From NCBI GenBank assembly GCA_958296225.1, contig OY282456.1:1798001-1862000 (forward strand): a stretch of 64,000 nucleotides of DNA. The letters are read 5' to 3'. This DNA is from an uncultured Dehalococcoidia bacterium (GTDB taxonomy: Bacteria > Chloroflexota > Dehalococcoidia > Lucifugimonadales > UBA3495). Positions 42,241 to 49,404 of this stretch are shown piece by piece. How positions within the stretch are numbered: the stretch's first letter is position 1; each line of letters starts with the position of its first letter. Under the pieces are notes generated by a model. The model was not told where the DNA came from, searched no databases, and worked only from the letters and a program-made list of their open reading frames with translations. Both the position numbers and the translations under genes were made by a program.

Positions 42241-42988
42241 AGTGTTCACGGTACTCCGATTCCTGAATGTACTGGCGGCAAATGGACGAAAAGCGACCGC
42301 TGGGATGGATGAAAGCATCGATCACAGAGCGCAGTATGGCCGGTTCAAGGGCCGGCAGGGAGTCAAGGCTTTCACGAAATCTTTTTACCCACTGGCTCCG
42401 TCTTTCAGCAAGATTAATGCGGCGGTCCCGGGCTGCGTAGCGCGTACCAGGATTGCGGGGGCCGCGCGGGGTATTGAGGGCCAAATCGTCAATGGTGCGC
42501 TGGGCGTTGTTGCGGGCAGTTCCGATTACACTGCCATGCACCATTATTGCGCCGGCGCCAATGTCGTAAGTGAAAACCGCCTCCGGGCTGTCATCTGAGT
42601 GTGGGTTGCCAGTGGGATTGATGTAACCGTCGGCGCTTTCGCCGGGCCGGGGCCATTGTCCGCCTTTGGTGTCGGCACAGGAATGACAGGCGTACATCAG
42701 ATTGCCCCAATCGTAGATTGGGCAACTGTTGGAATGGGGCGGCGGATTGCCGGCGCACTGCCCAACTTCGTGGTGGCACACCAGATGGCGGGGCAGAAAA
42801 TGGTCGCAGGTGAAAAAGCGGGTGCTCAGGTCAGCGTCATCATCTCTAATGCCGCGCTCGCAGTAAGCGCAGACGCCGGCAAAGACGGCATCCAGCGGAC
42901 TGGCCAACGGCCCAAAATCGGCTCTGCCGCTATTGGCAAGATTGACCAGTTCCGGCGGCGGCTCGGCTGGCCTGCTGACCGAGTGCAT
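42206..42988 (-). CDS. ptuB: HNH endonuclease of a Septu-like system
   Basis: 260 residues from ATG 42988. An HNH-type zinc nuclease core is visible: CAYCERGI near residue 40, DHFLPRHL near residue 60, then YDWGNLMYACHSCADTKGGQWP with the Asn and the second CxxC. YINPTGNP, FTYDIGAGAI and AQRTIDDLALNTP follow, as in TIGR02646/PtuB effectors of Septu and of retron-associated systems. The gene begins one base after the ATPase gene stops, the usual ptuA-ptuB layout. No reverse transcriptase is adjacent. The effector would degrade DNA or tRNA on phage infection (family knowledge, not shown here). Confidence 0.8.
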   Translation of the reverse strand: MHSVSRPAEPPPELVNLANSGRADFGPLASPLDAVFAGVCAYCERGIRDDDADLSTRFFTCDHFLPRHLVCHHEVGQCAGNPPPHSNSCPIYDWGNLMYACHSCADTKGGQWPRPGESADGYINPTGNPHSDDSPEAVFTYDIGAGAIMVHGSVIGTARNNAQRTIDDLALNTPRGPRNPGTRYAARDRRINLAERRSQWVKRFRESLDSLPALEPAILRSVIDAFIHPSGRFSSICRQYIQESEYREHFTPPSQSAAQS

Positions 42989-42989
42989 A

Positions 42990-44417
42990 TCAGCCGTTTT
43001 CCTGGTTAAGGTCTTTGGACCGGCGGTAGCGTTCCAGAATGGCCGCCAGGTTTTCGGCAAAGCGCTCATCCTCCGCGGCGCGTACGCTCCCGGCCAGCAA
43101 TTCCCGGTTCACCAGCTGCCTCAGTTCCTGCATCCGCGCTTGCCGCTGTTCTTCCTGGCTTTCGTCGGGATGCGGCCCGGCGTCTCTCAACTGCCGCAGT
43201 TCCCGCGCCGCCTTCGCCGTATCGTCGTCCGTAGGGTCGTCAACACCCATAAAGACGCGCAGGATTTCGTCGGCCGTCCAGCCGATGATGTCCTCGGTGT
43301 TAGTGCTGGCAGTAATGACGCCGCTGGCATCCCGGTTGAGGAGATGCACCTGCCCGGCCCGCAACCCGGCTACCACAAAGGGCGAGTGGGTGGTGGCGAA
43401 AATCTGCAAGCCGGGGAAATGCCGCAACAGCTTCGGGATGACGCGCCGCTGCCAGGTGGGATGGAGGTGGTTTTCAATTTCGTCAATCAGCAGGATGGCC
43501 GGCTGTTTTTCCCAGCCATCGGCGAATTCGTAGTGATTAATCATTTTGAAGGCCAGCCAGCGTATCCAGAGCAGGGTTCCCTCGGTGCCCGAACTGAGGT
43601 GGCCGAGGTAGATTGGTATGGAGTCCGGGTCTTCGCGATATGCGTCGTATGCGGGCTTTTCCCAATAGGACAAATTGTCGAAATTGCGAATGTCGGTGGT
43701 ATTGATTGCCAACTGGCGGAGAATTCTTATTTTGTAGGGGTGGGCATGGGGATTATGCAGGTAGCCGCGCACATCCGGGCCGGGTATGTAATTGTGCGTT
43801 GCGGCGTCTGCAATTACTTCATTGCAGATAGCCAGGCTGCAGGCATCGGCCAACCTTACTGCCGCCATCAAATTGCCACGAGCCTTAATGTCGGACTGGT
43901 CAGGTTCGTCGGGCCAAAGCGCTTCGGCGAACCAGTTGGAGGCGCGCACCAATTGAGAACCGCTGAAAGGCTGCTGCAGAATTTCGTCTGCCGTTTCGCT
44001 ATCATCATCATCGTGATTGTCGTCAACGCTGGATATGCCCGGCAGCCCTTCGCGAATCGCGCCGATATAAACAACCGCGGGCGTAATATCCGGCTTGACA
44101 TATTCGTACCTAGTGCCGAACCAGTCCGGGCTGGCAGCAACAAGATTAGGCGAACGGCCGGTATGCGATTTCTCCTCGTAAAATTCTTCAAATTCATCCT
44201 CGGAACATTCTGACAACCGGATAATTTCACGTCCTTGCGAAATCGGCATTTTGGCGTTCTCATCCGGCCCGATGAAGCGGTCGGCCAGCAGCATCAGCAC
44301 CATGCTTTTGCCGGATGCGTTGGGGCCGACGAACACGTTCACGTGCGGGTCGAACCGGAACTCCACTGGCGCGGTGACCGGCGGCACTCCTTCGAAAATC
44401 ATTCTGGTGAGGTGCAT
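42990..44417 (-). CDS. ptuA: ABC/AAA-type ATPase of a Septu-like system
   Basis: 475 residues from ATG 44417 (GGGAG 7 bases upstream). It has Walker A VGPNASGKSMVLML at residues 32-44, a signature-like LSSGTEGTLLWIRWLA, Walker B ILLIDEIENHLHP and a switch His in FATTHSPFVVAGL. This order, with the TDEILR..MGV C-terminal segment, matches PtuA and related OLD-like ATPases that pair with HNH effectors. The 3' end abuts ptuB. The middle region (residues 70-200) is acidic and family-specific. It would sense the phage trigger and license the HNH partner. Confidence 0.8.
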   Translation of the reverse strand: MHLTRMIFEGVPPVTAPVEFRFDPHVNVFVGPNASGKSMVLMLLADRFIGPDENAKMPISQGREIIRLSECSEDEFEEFYEEKSHTGRSPNLVAASPDWFGTRYEYVKPDITPAVVYIGAIREGLPGISSVDDNHDDDDSETADEILQQPFSGSQLVRASNWFAEALWPDEPDQSDIKARGNLMAAVRLADACSLAICNEVIADAATHNYIPGPDVRGYLHNPHAHPYKIRILRQLAINTTDIRNFDNLSYWEKPAYDAYREDPDSIPIYLGHLSSGTEGTLLWIRWLAFKMINHYEFADGWEKQPAILLIDEIENHLHPTWQRRVIPKLLRHFPGLQIFATTHSPFVVAGLRAGQVHLLNRDASGVITASTNTEDIIGWTADEILRVFMGVDDPTDDDTAKAARELRQLRDAGPHPDESQEEQRQARMQELRQLVNRELLAGSVRAAEDERFAENLAAILERYRRSKDLNQENG

Positions 44418-44440
44418 AACGATACTCCCTGCGCTACCAC

Positions 44441-44947
44441 TCACAAATCCCGCACATACAAGTACAGCGTCAGGCTGGTGTGGGGGAAGGCGTGGTCTTC
44501 TATCTCCCGGTAGCCGCGCCGCTTCAGGAAGGCGATGGCCGCCTGCATATGGTTGGAGGTCCAGACGATGGCGCGGGCGTAGCCGGCGTGGCGGCAGAAA
44601 GTTTCGGCGGTGTCCAGCAGGCGGTTGGCGATGCCGCGGCGGCGGGCTTCGCGGGCGACGGCGAAGCGGCGGATTTCGGCTTCGGCGTCGCTGCGGCGGT
44701 AGGCGCCGATGCAGCCGGCGGCCTGGCCGTCCAGTTCGGCAATCCAGAAGTTGCTGCCCGGTCGTTCCAGGTAGCTGTGGTTGATGTCGGCCAGGTCGTG
44801 GGTCAGCGCGCCGTCCAGGTACTCGCGGAAGCCCTGCCGGTCCTGTTCGGTGTGCAGGTAGCTGGACACGAAATCGTCCTGCGCGTGCTCGAACAGGTAA
44901 CGCACGGCGGGGGCGTCGCCGGCGCGGAACTGGCGGATGACAAGCAT
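44441..44947 (-). CDS. GNAT family N-acetyltransferase
   Basis: 168 residues from ATG 44947. The acetyl-CoA site RREARRRGIANRLLDTAETFC (the R/Q-x-x-G-x-A/G motif) follows the strand AEIRRFAVA, and VWTSNHMQAAIAFLKRRGYREIE is the C-terminal motif B. It is a close paralogue of the next gene (same IRQF start, ...YLERPGSNFWIAELDG), so they are probably a tandem duplication. The acceptor substrate is unknown. Confidence 0.88.
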   Translation of the reverse strand: MLVIRQFRAGDAPAVRYLFEHAQDDFVSSYLHTEQDRQGFREYLDGALTHDLADINHSYLERPGSNFWIAELDGQAAGCIGAYRRSDAEAEIRRFAVAREARRRGIANRLLDTAETFCRHAGYARAIVWTSNHMQAAIAFLKRRGYREIEDHAFPHTSLTLYLYVRDL

Positions 44948-44965
44948 AGGGTTGGGCCGGATTGG

Positions 44966-45469
44966 TCAGAAAGCGATGGCGTACTGGTACAGGGTGAGCG
45001 TAGTCGGGTAGGGAGGTTCCACCGCCAGGCGGCGGTAGCCGCGGGCCTCGTAAAAGCGGATGGCCGCCGTGGTGTGGCTGGATGTCCACAGCATCATTCG
45101 GGAGTAACCGGCGGCGCGGCAGAAGTCCTCGGCCTGGGCCATCAGGCGGGAAGCCAGGCCCTGCCGCTGGATGGTGGGGTCAACTACCAGGCGGCGCAGT
45201 TCCACTTGCCCGTCGTCGTGCCGGTACACGCCGACGCAGCCAACTATCTTGCCGTCCTGCTCGGCAACCCAGAAATCGCTGCCGGGGCGACGGAGGTAAC
45301 TGCCGGCCACATCGGCCAGGTCGTCGGCGACGGATTGGTCGATGAACGCGCGGAACTCCTGCAACTGCGTGGCGGTCAGTCCGCTTTGGGCCGCCGCCAG
45401 GTGGGTGCGCCGGTAAAGGCCGCGCACGGCGTCGCCGTCGTCAGGGTGAAACTGTCGGATGCTTACCAT
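44966..45469 (-). CDS. GNAT family N-acetyltransferase, tandem paralogue
   Basis: 167 residues from ATG 45469. It shares blocks with the gene at 44441: VSIRQFHPDDGDAVRGLY, YLRRPGSDFWVAEQDG, RRLVVDPTIQRQGLASRLMAQAEDFC and MLWTSSHTTAAIRFYEARGYRRL. RQGLAS is the acetyl-CoA loop. Eighteen bases separate the two genes. The substrate is unknown. Confidence 0.88.
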   Translation of the reverse strand: MVSIRQFHPDDGDAVRGLYRRTHLAAAQSGLTATQLQEFRAFIDQSVADDLADVAGSYLRRPGSDFWVAEQDGKIVGCVGVYRHDDGQVELRRLVVDPTIQRQGLASRLMAQAEDFCRAAGYSRMMLWTSSHTTAAIRFYEARGYRRLAVEPPYPTTLTLYQYAIAF

Positions 45470-45481
45470 AAGGCTGGCCGG

Positions 45482-46573
45482 TCAGGTGTTGATGAGGAAG
45501 TTGATGATGTCGCCGTCGCGGACGGGGTAGGTTTTGCCTTCGGAGCGCAGGCGGCCCTCTTTGCGGCCCTGGGCCATACTGCCGCAGGCGTAGAAATCAT
45601 CGTAGGCAATGACTTCGGCGCGAATGAACCCCCGCGTGAAATCGGTGTGGATGACGCCGGCGGCGGACACGGCGGGGATGCCGCCGGGCACGCTCCACGC
45701 GCGCACTTCGTCGTCGCCGACGGTGAGGAATGACACCAGGCCCAGCGTATCGTAGCTGGCGCGGATGACCTGGGACGTTGCCGATTCGCCCAATTCCAGG
45801 TCGGCGCGGAACTCGGCAGCTTCGGCGGCGTCCATCAGGGCCAGCTCCGCCTCAATGCGGGCGCTGATGCTGACCTCGCCCACGCCGCGCGTCAGGTCAG
45901 TGTCGATGTCCAGGTCGGCAATGGACAGTTCGCCGGCGTCCTCGCCGGTGTTGAACACGGCGATAATTTTCTTGTCAGTGAGCAGCTGGTAGTTGACCAG
46001 AACGGCGCGCTCGGAGTCGGTGAAGGACTGCCGGCGGACGGGTATGCCGTTTTCCAGGCCGGCGCGGGCTTTCTCTACGGCGTCCTTATGCCGTACCACC
46101 GTCGGGCGGTCGGCGGGTTTGGTTTTGTTGAGCTGGTCGGCCAGGCGGGTTGCGGCGCGCTCCAGAACCTCCAGGTCGGCAAAAGACAGTTCGGTGAGCA
46201 TCGTTTCCAAATCGCGGGCCGGGTTGACCCCGCCGGCGGGATGAGGCACGGCGTCGTGCTCAAAGGCCCGCACCACCACCAGAAAGGCGGTGGCGGATTG
46301 CAGGATGTTGCGGTAGCGTCCGCTGATGCCCTGGGATTTTGCCATGCCTTCCGGCCCGGGCAGGTCGGTGTAGCGGATTTCGGCCGGCACTACCTTGCGG
46401 GGGCGATAGATGCCGGCGAGGTAGTCCAGGCGGGGGTCAGGGACTTTGACGACGCCGAGGCGCATCTCGCCGGCGCCGCCCGCCGCGCCGCTGGCGTCGG
46501 ATTTGCCCTGGGTCAGGGCGTTGAAAAGGGAGGTTTTGCCCGATTGAGGCAGGCCGATGATTACGATGTCCAT
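45482..46573 (-). CDS. YchF/Obg-like GTPase/ATPase
   Basis: 363 residues from ATG 46573. MDIVIIGLPQSGKTSLFNAL is the P-loop, GEMRLGVVKVPDPRLDYLAGIY and YTDLPG supply the switch segments, and the C-terminal TGS-like domain is YDTLGLVSFLTVGDDEVRAWSVPGG...VIHTDFTRGFIRAEVIAYDDF. This order is typical of YchF (OLA1) proteins, which bind ribosomes and favour ATP. A divergent 5' fragment of the same gene is present at 47596-47664. Confidence 0.88.
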   Translation of the reverse strand: MDIVIIGLPQSGKTSLFNALTQGKSDASGAAGGAGEMRLGVVKVPDPRLDYLAGIYRPRKVVPAEIRYTDLPGPEGMAKSQGISGRYRNILQSATAFLVVVRAFEHDAVPHPAGGVNPARDLETMLTELSFADLEVLERAATRLADQLNKTKPADRPTVVRHKDAVEKARAGLENGIPVRRQSFTDSERAVLVNYQLLTDKKIIAVFNTGEDAGELSIADLDIDTDLTRGVGEVSISARIEAELALMDAAEAAEFRADLELGESATSQVIRASYDTLGLVSFLTVGDDEVRAWSVPGGIPAVSAAGVIHTDFTRGFIRAEVIAYDDFYACGSMAQGRKEGRLRSEGKTYPVRDGDIINFLINT

Positions 46574-46659
46574 GCTGAAATTCGCCGGAAGCTGTATACC
46601 CCAATGGTCAGTTATGAACAATCGGGGAGACCGCGTCGATTTGACCGGCGCAGTGGCAC

Positions 46660-47058
46660 TTAGGGGCGGTCGTTGGGTTCGCCCTGCAGAATTTTGATAA
46701 CTTCGGGCGGCACCTGAACCGCGACGCCTTCACGCTCCCGCAGCTGCGCCAAGGCGTCTTTTATACGCTTGCGTTCTTCCAAGCGACCCTCCTTGCGTCC
46801 CTCCTTGCGTCCCTCGTCTTTGAGTTTTTTCACCGCTGACGGAATTAGCAGTACCATGCGACCGATTACCTCCAGGATGATTGCTACCAGCAGAGCAAAA
46901 CCTGCCGCTGCGCCAAAAATGGCGGCCAGCAGATAAATGACTTCTTTTCCTTGCTCTTGCCACGGCGGGTATAGCCATAGGGCAAAGCTTACTGCGCCGA
47001 CATAGACCAGGTAGTAAGAGACCCAGTACTTTGCGGCGACATTTTTCACCGGTCCCAT
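46660..47058 (-). CDS. two-helix membrane protein with charged tail (copy 1)
   Basis: 132 residues from ATG 47058. Two helices (YYLVYVGAVSFALWLYP and LLAAIFGAAAGFALLVAIILEVIGRMVLLIP) are followed by a KKLKDEGRKEGRKEGRLEERKRIKDAL tail, then a VPPEVIKILQGEPNDR end. It is a clear paralogue of the protein at 47690 (about half the residues identical) with the same GRMVLLIP-AxKKLK joint. The family has no known function; the tail resembles that of the protein at 20928. It is upstream of the YchF-like gene. Confidence 0.6.
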   Translation of the reverse strand: MGPVKNVAAKYWVSYYLVYVGAVSFALWLYPPWQEQGKEVIYLLAAIFGAAAGFALLVAIILEVIGRMVLLIPSAVKKLKDEGRKEGRKEGRLEERKRIKDALAQLREREGVAVQVPPEVIKILQGEPNDRP

Positions 47059-47087
47059 TGTACTACAACCACAAGAGCGGCGGCCGG

Positions 47088-47595
47088 TTAGCCGGTGGCG
47101 AGCACGACGGTTCCGGTTGAGGACAGCGCGCCGCCGGTGCCGTTGACGATGCTGGCGGCGGCGGGTTGGTCGGGGGCGCCTTTGCGATTTACCTGCCGGT
47201 CGCCGCACTCGCCGCGCAGCTGGCGAACCGCCTCGACCAGCAGGAAGCTGCCGTACATACCGGGGTGGGAGTAGGAGAGACCGCCGCCGTTGGTGTTGAG
47301 GGCGAAATCGCCGCCGGGGGCGGTGCGCTGGCTGGCGACGAAATCCGGCCCTTCGCCGGGGCCGCAAAAGCCCAGGCCCTCAATCGTAACCAGAGTGGTA
47401 TAAGTGAAGGAGTCGTAAATCATGGTTACGTCGATGTCGTCGTGCGTGAGGCCGGCGCGCTCGAGGGACCGGGGGCCGGTTTCGCGGGACCAGGTGGACG
47501 TATGGTCTCGCATAAAGCTGATGAGGTTGTGGTCGTGGCCTTCCGCGGCGCCCAGCACCCACACCGGTTCCTTGCGGCAGTTGCGCGCCTTCTCG
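47088..47595 (-). pseudogene. 3' fragment of the thiolase gene (duplicated)
   Basis: 508 bp nearly identical (about five differences) to the 3' end of the complete gene at 48100-49275, including the TAA stop. It lacks the first two thirds of the gene, and its 5' end is joined abruptly to a ychF fragment at 47595/47596. The first in-frame ATG/GTG would give only a C-terminal domain. This is a duplication remnant, not a functional gene. Confidence 0.85.
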
Positions 47596-47664
47596 TTTGC
47601 CCTGGGTAAGGGCGCTGAAAGAAGTTTTGCCCGATTGGGGCAGGCCGATGATTACGATGTCCAT
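47596..47664 (-). pseudogene. 5' fragment of the ychF-like gene (duplicated)
   Basis: From ATG 47664 the first 23 codons match the YchF-like gene at 46573 (MDIVIIGLPQSGKTS, then ALTQGK) with several substitutions and a one-codon deletion. Then the reading runs into the thiolase fragment out of frame. It marks one end of the duplicated unit. Confidence 0.8.
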
Positions 47665-47689
47665 CGTCAGTTAAACCGGAAAGGAGGTA

Positions 47690-48070
47690 TCAGGAGCGTT
47701 CATCGGACTCCCCATTCACGATTTTGATGACTTCGGCTGTAGTTAGCCTTACCTCGGTCGTGCCGTTCTCACGAACGCCGGTCTGCCGCAACGCATTGAC
47801 GATGCGTTGACGTTCTTCTTTACGGCCTTCTGCTTTGAGTTTTTTAATTGCTGCGGGAATCAGCAGTACCATGCGACCGGTTACCTCCAGAAGGATTGCC
47901 ACCAGCAGAGCGGAACCTGCCGATGCGCCGAAAATGGCGGCCAGCCAGAGTATGCCATCATCTGCCGTCAGCCGTTGCCAGTATCGCCATAGGCCGGCTG
48001 CTACGCCGCCAACATACGCCAGATAATAAACAGCCCAGTAATTTCTGGCTACTCTCTTGATGAACTCCAT
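47690..48070 (-). CDS. two-helix membrane protein with charged tail (copy 2)
   Basis: 126 residues from ATG 48070. The helices YYLAYVGGVAAGLWRYW and LAAIFGASAGSALLVAILLEVTGRMVLLIP are followed by KKLKAEGRKEERQRIVNAL and a V-LTTAEVIKIVNGESDER end. It is a paralogue of the gene at 46660 and lies between the complete thiolase gene and the ychF fragment, mirroring copy 1. No known domain. Confidence 0.6.
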   Translation of the reverse strand: MEFIKRVARNYWAVYYLAYVGGVAAGLWRYWQRLTADDGILWLAAIFGASAGSALLVAILLEVTGRMVLLIPAAIKKLKAEGRKEERQRIVNALRQTGVRENGTTEVRLTTAEVIKIVNGESDERS

Positions 48071-48099
48071 TGTAGCACAGCCGCCGGAGTGACTGACGG

Positions 48100-49275
48100 T
48101 TAGCCGGTGGCGAGCACGACGGTTCCGGTTGAGGACAGCGCGCCGCCGGTGCCGTTGACGATGCTGGCGGCGGCGGGTTGGTCGGGGGCGCCTTTGCGAT
48201 TTACCTGCCGGTCGCCGCACTCGCCGCGCAGCTGGCGAACCGCCTCGACCAGCAGGAAGCTGCCGTACATACCGGGGTGGGAGTAGGAGAGACCGCCGCC
48301 GTTGGTGTTGAGGGCGAAATCGCCGCCGGGGGCGGTGCGCTGGCTGGCGACGAAATCCGGCCCTTCGCCGGGGCCGCAAAAGCCCAGGCCCTCAATCGTA
48401 ACCAGGGTGGTATAAGTGAAGGAGTCGTAAATCATGGTTACGTCGATGTCGTCGTGCGTGAGGCCGGCGCGCTCGAGGGACCGGGGGCCGGTTTCGCGGG
48501 ACCAGGTGGACGTGTGGTCCTGCATAAAGCTGATGAGGTTGTGGTCGTGGCCTTCCGCGGCGCCCAGCACCCACACCGGCTCCTTGCGGCAGTTGCGCGC
48601 CTTCTCGGCGGTGGTGACGATGATGGCCGCGCCGGAGTCGGTTACGAGGCAGCAGTCAAAGAGATGGAAGGGCCACGCCACCCACCGGGAGTTGTGGTAG
48701 TCGTCAAAGGACATAGGGGTTTCGTGCATATAGGCCACCGGGTTCAGGTTGGCCCACTTGCGGGTGGAGACGGCGATTTCGGCCAGCGCCTGGCGGGTGC
48801 GTTCCTCGCCGTACTCGTGCATATAGCGGGTGCAGGCCATGGCATAGTTGACCGGCTGGCCAATCATGCCGTAGGGGGTTTCGTACTGGGCCACCGGCAG
48901 GTTGCGGTCGGGCGGCACGGCGACGCGGGTGGAGCGTCCGGCCTGGCCATGGGTGATGAGCACGGTGTCGCAGTAGCCGGCGCGGATGGCGGCGGCAGCG
49001 TGGGCGACGTGGATGACGAAGGAAGAACCGCCGACGGAAGTGTTGTCGGTAAAGGAAGGCTCCAGGCCGAAGTATTCGGCGGTGGCCAGGGTGCTGAAGC
49101 CGGCGGTCATCAGGCCGTTGACGTCGGACAGCTGCAAGCCGGCGTCGGCCAGCGCGTTGTGGGCCGCCTCGGCGTGGTGCTGGAGGGATGATTTGTTGGG
49201 GACGGCGCCCATTACGTCGGATTCGGCGACGCCGACGATGGCAATGTCGCGTTCGCGGGTGCTGGCGCTGGTCAT
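48100..49275 (-). CDS. thiolase-fold (SCPx/Ltp-like) protein
   Basis: 391 residues from ATG 49275 (GGGAG 8 bases upstream). The thiolase fold is shown by IVGVAESDVMG, the DVNGLMTAG block, and the C-terminal TMIYDSFTYTTLVTIEGLGFCGPGEGPDF with NTNGGGLSYSHPG. At the place of the N-terminal nucleophile the sequence is NTSVGGSS, so the usual Cys is missing. That is known in Ltp-type thiolase-like lyases, which need a DUF35 partner; none is adjacent. The exact reaction is therefore uncertain. The 3' third is duplicated at 47088. Confidence 0.8.
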   Translation of the reverse strand: MTSASTRERDIAIVGVAESDVMGAVPNKSSLQHHAEAAHNALADAGLQLSDVNGLMTAGFSTLATAEYFGLEPSFTDNTSVGGSSFVIHVAHAAAAIRAGYCDTVLITHGQAGRSTRVAVPPDRNLPVAQYETPYGMIGQPVNYAMACTRYMHEYGEERTRQALAEIAVSTRKWANLNPVAYMHETPMSFDDYHNSRWVAWPFHLFDCCLVTDSGAAIIVTTAEKARNCRKEPVWVLGAAEGHDHNLISFMQDHTSTWSRETGPRSLERAGLTHDDIDVTMIYDSFTYTTLVTIEGLGFCGPGEGPDFVASQRTAPGGDFALNTNGGGLSYSHPGMYGSFLLVEAVRQLRGECGDRQVNRKGAPDQPAAASIVNGTGGALSSTGTVVLATG

Positions 49276-49404
49276 AAGGTTCACTCCCGAAATGTAGCAT
49301 AGGTTGAGGCTAGGGGATGGTACAACATTCGCCGGGGCGGGACAAATCCGGCCCATTGTAATCATCAATCCCGGTGTGGCACTATAACAGCGAGGACCTA
49401 CACG

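Noticed and set aside
42990..44513. A retron (reverse transcriptase plus msr/msd) with the PtuA/PtuB-like pair
   Set aside because: No reverse-transcriptase motif (such as YxDD) is encoded near the pair; GNAT and VOC genes flank it.
46660..47367. A longer 235-residue reading of membrane protein copy 1
   Set aside because: The extra N-terminal part is the duplicated thiolase fragment in the wrong frame; ATG 47058 matches the start of its paralogue at 48070.
47380..47664. A 94-residue chimeric frame starting at the ychF fragment
   Set aside because: After 23 ychF-like codons it reads the thiolase copy out of frame, so it is a by-product of the junction.
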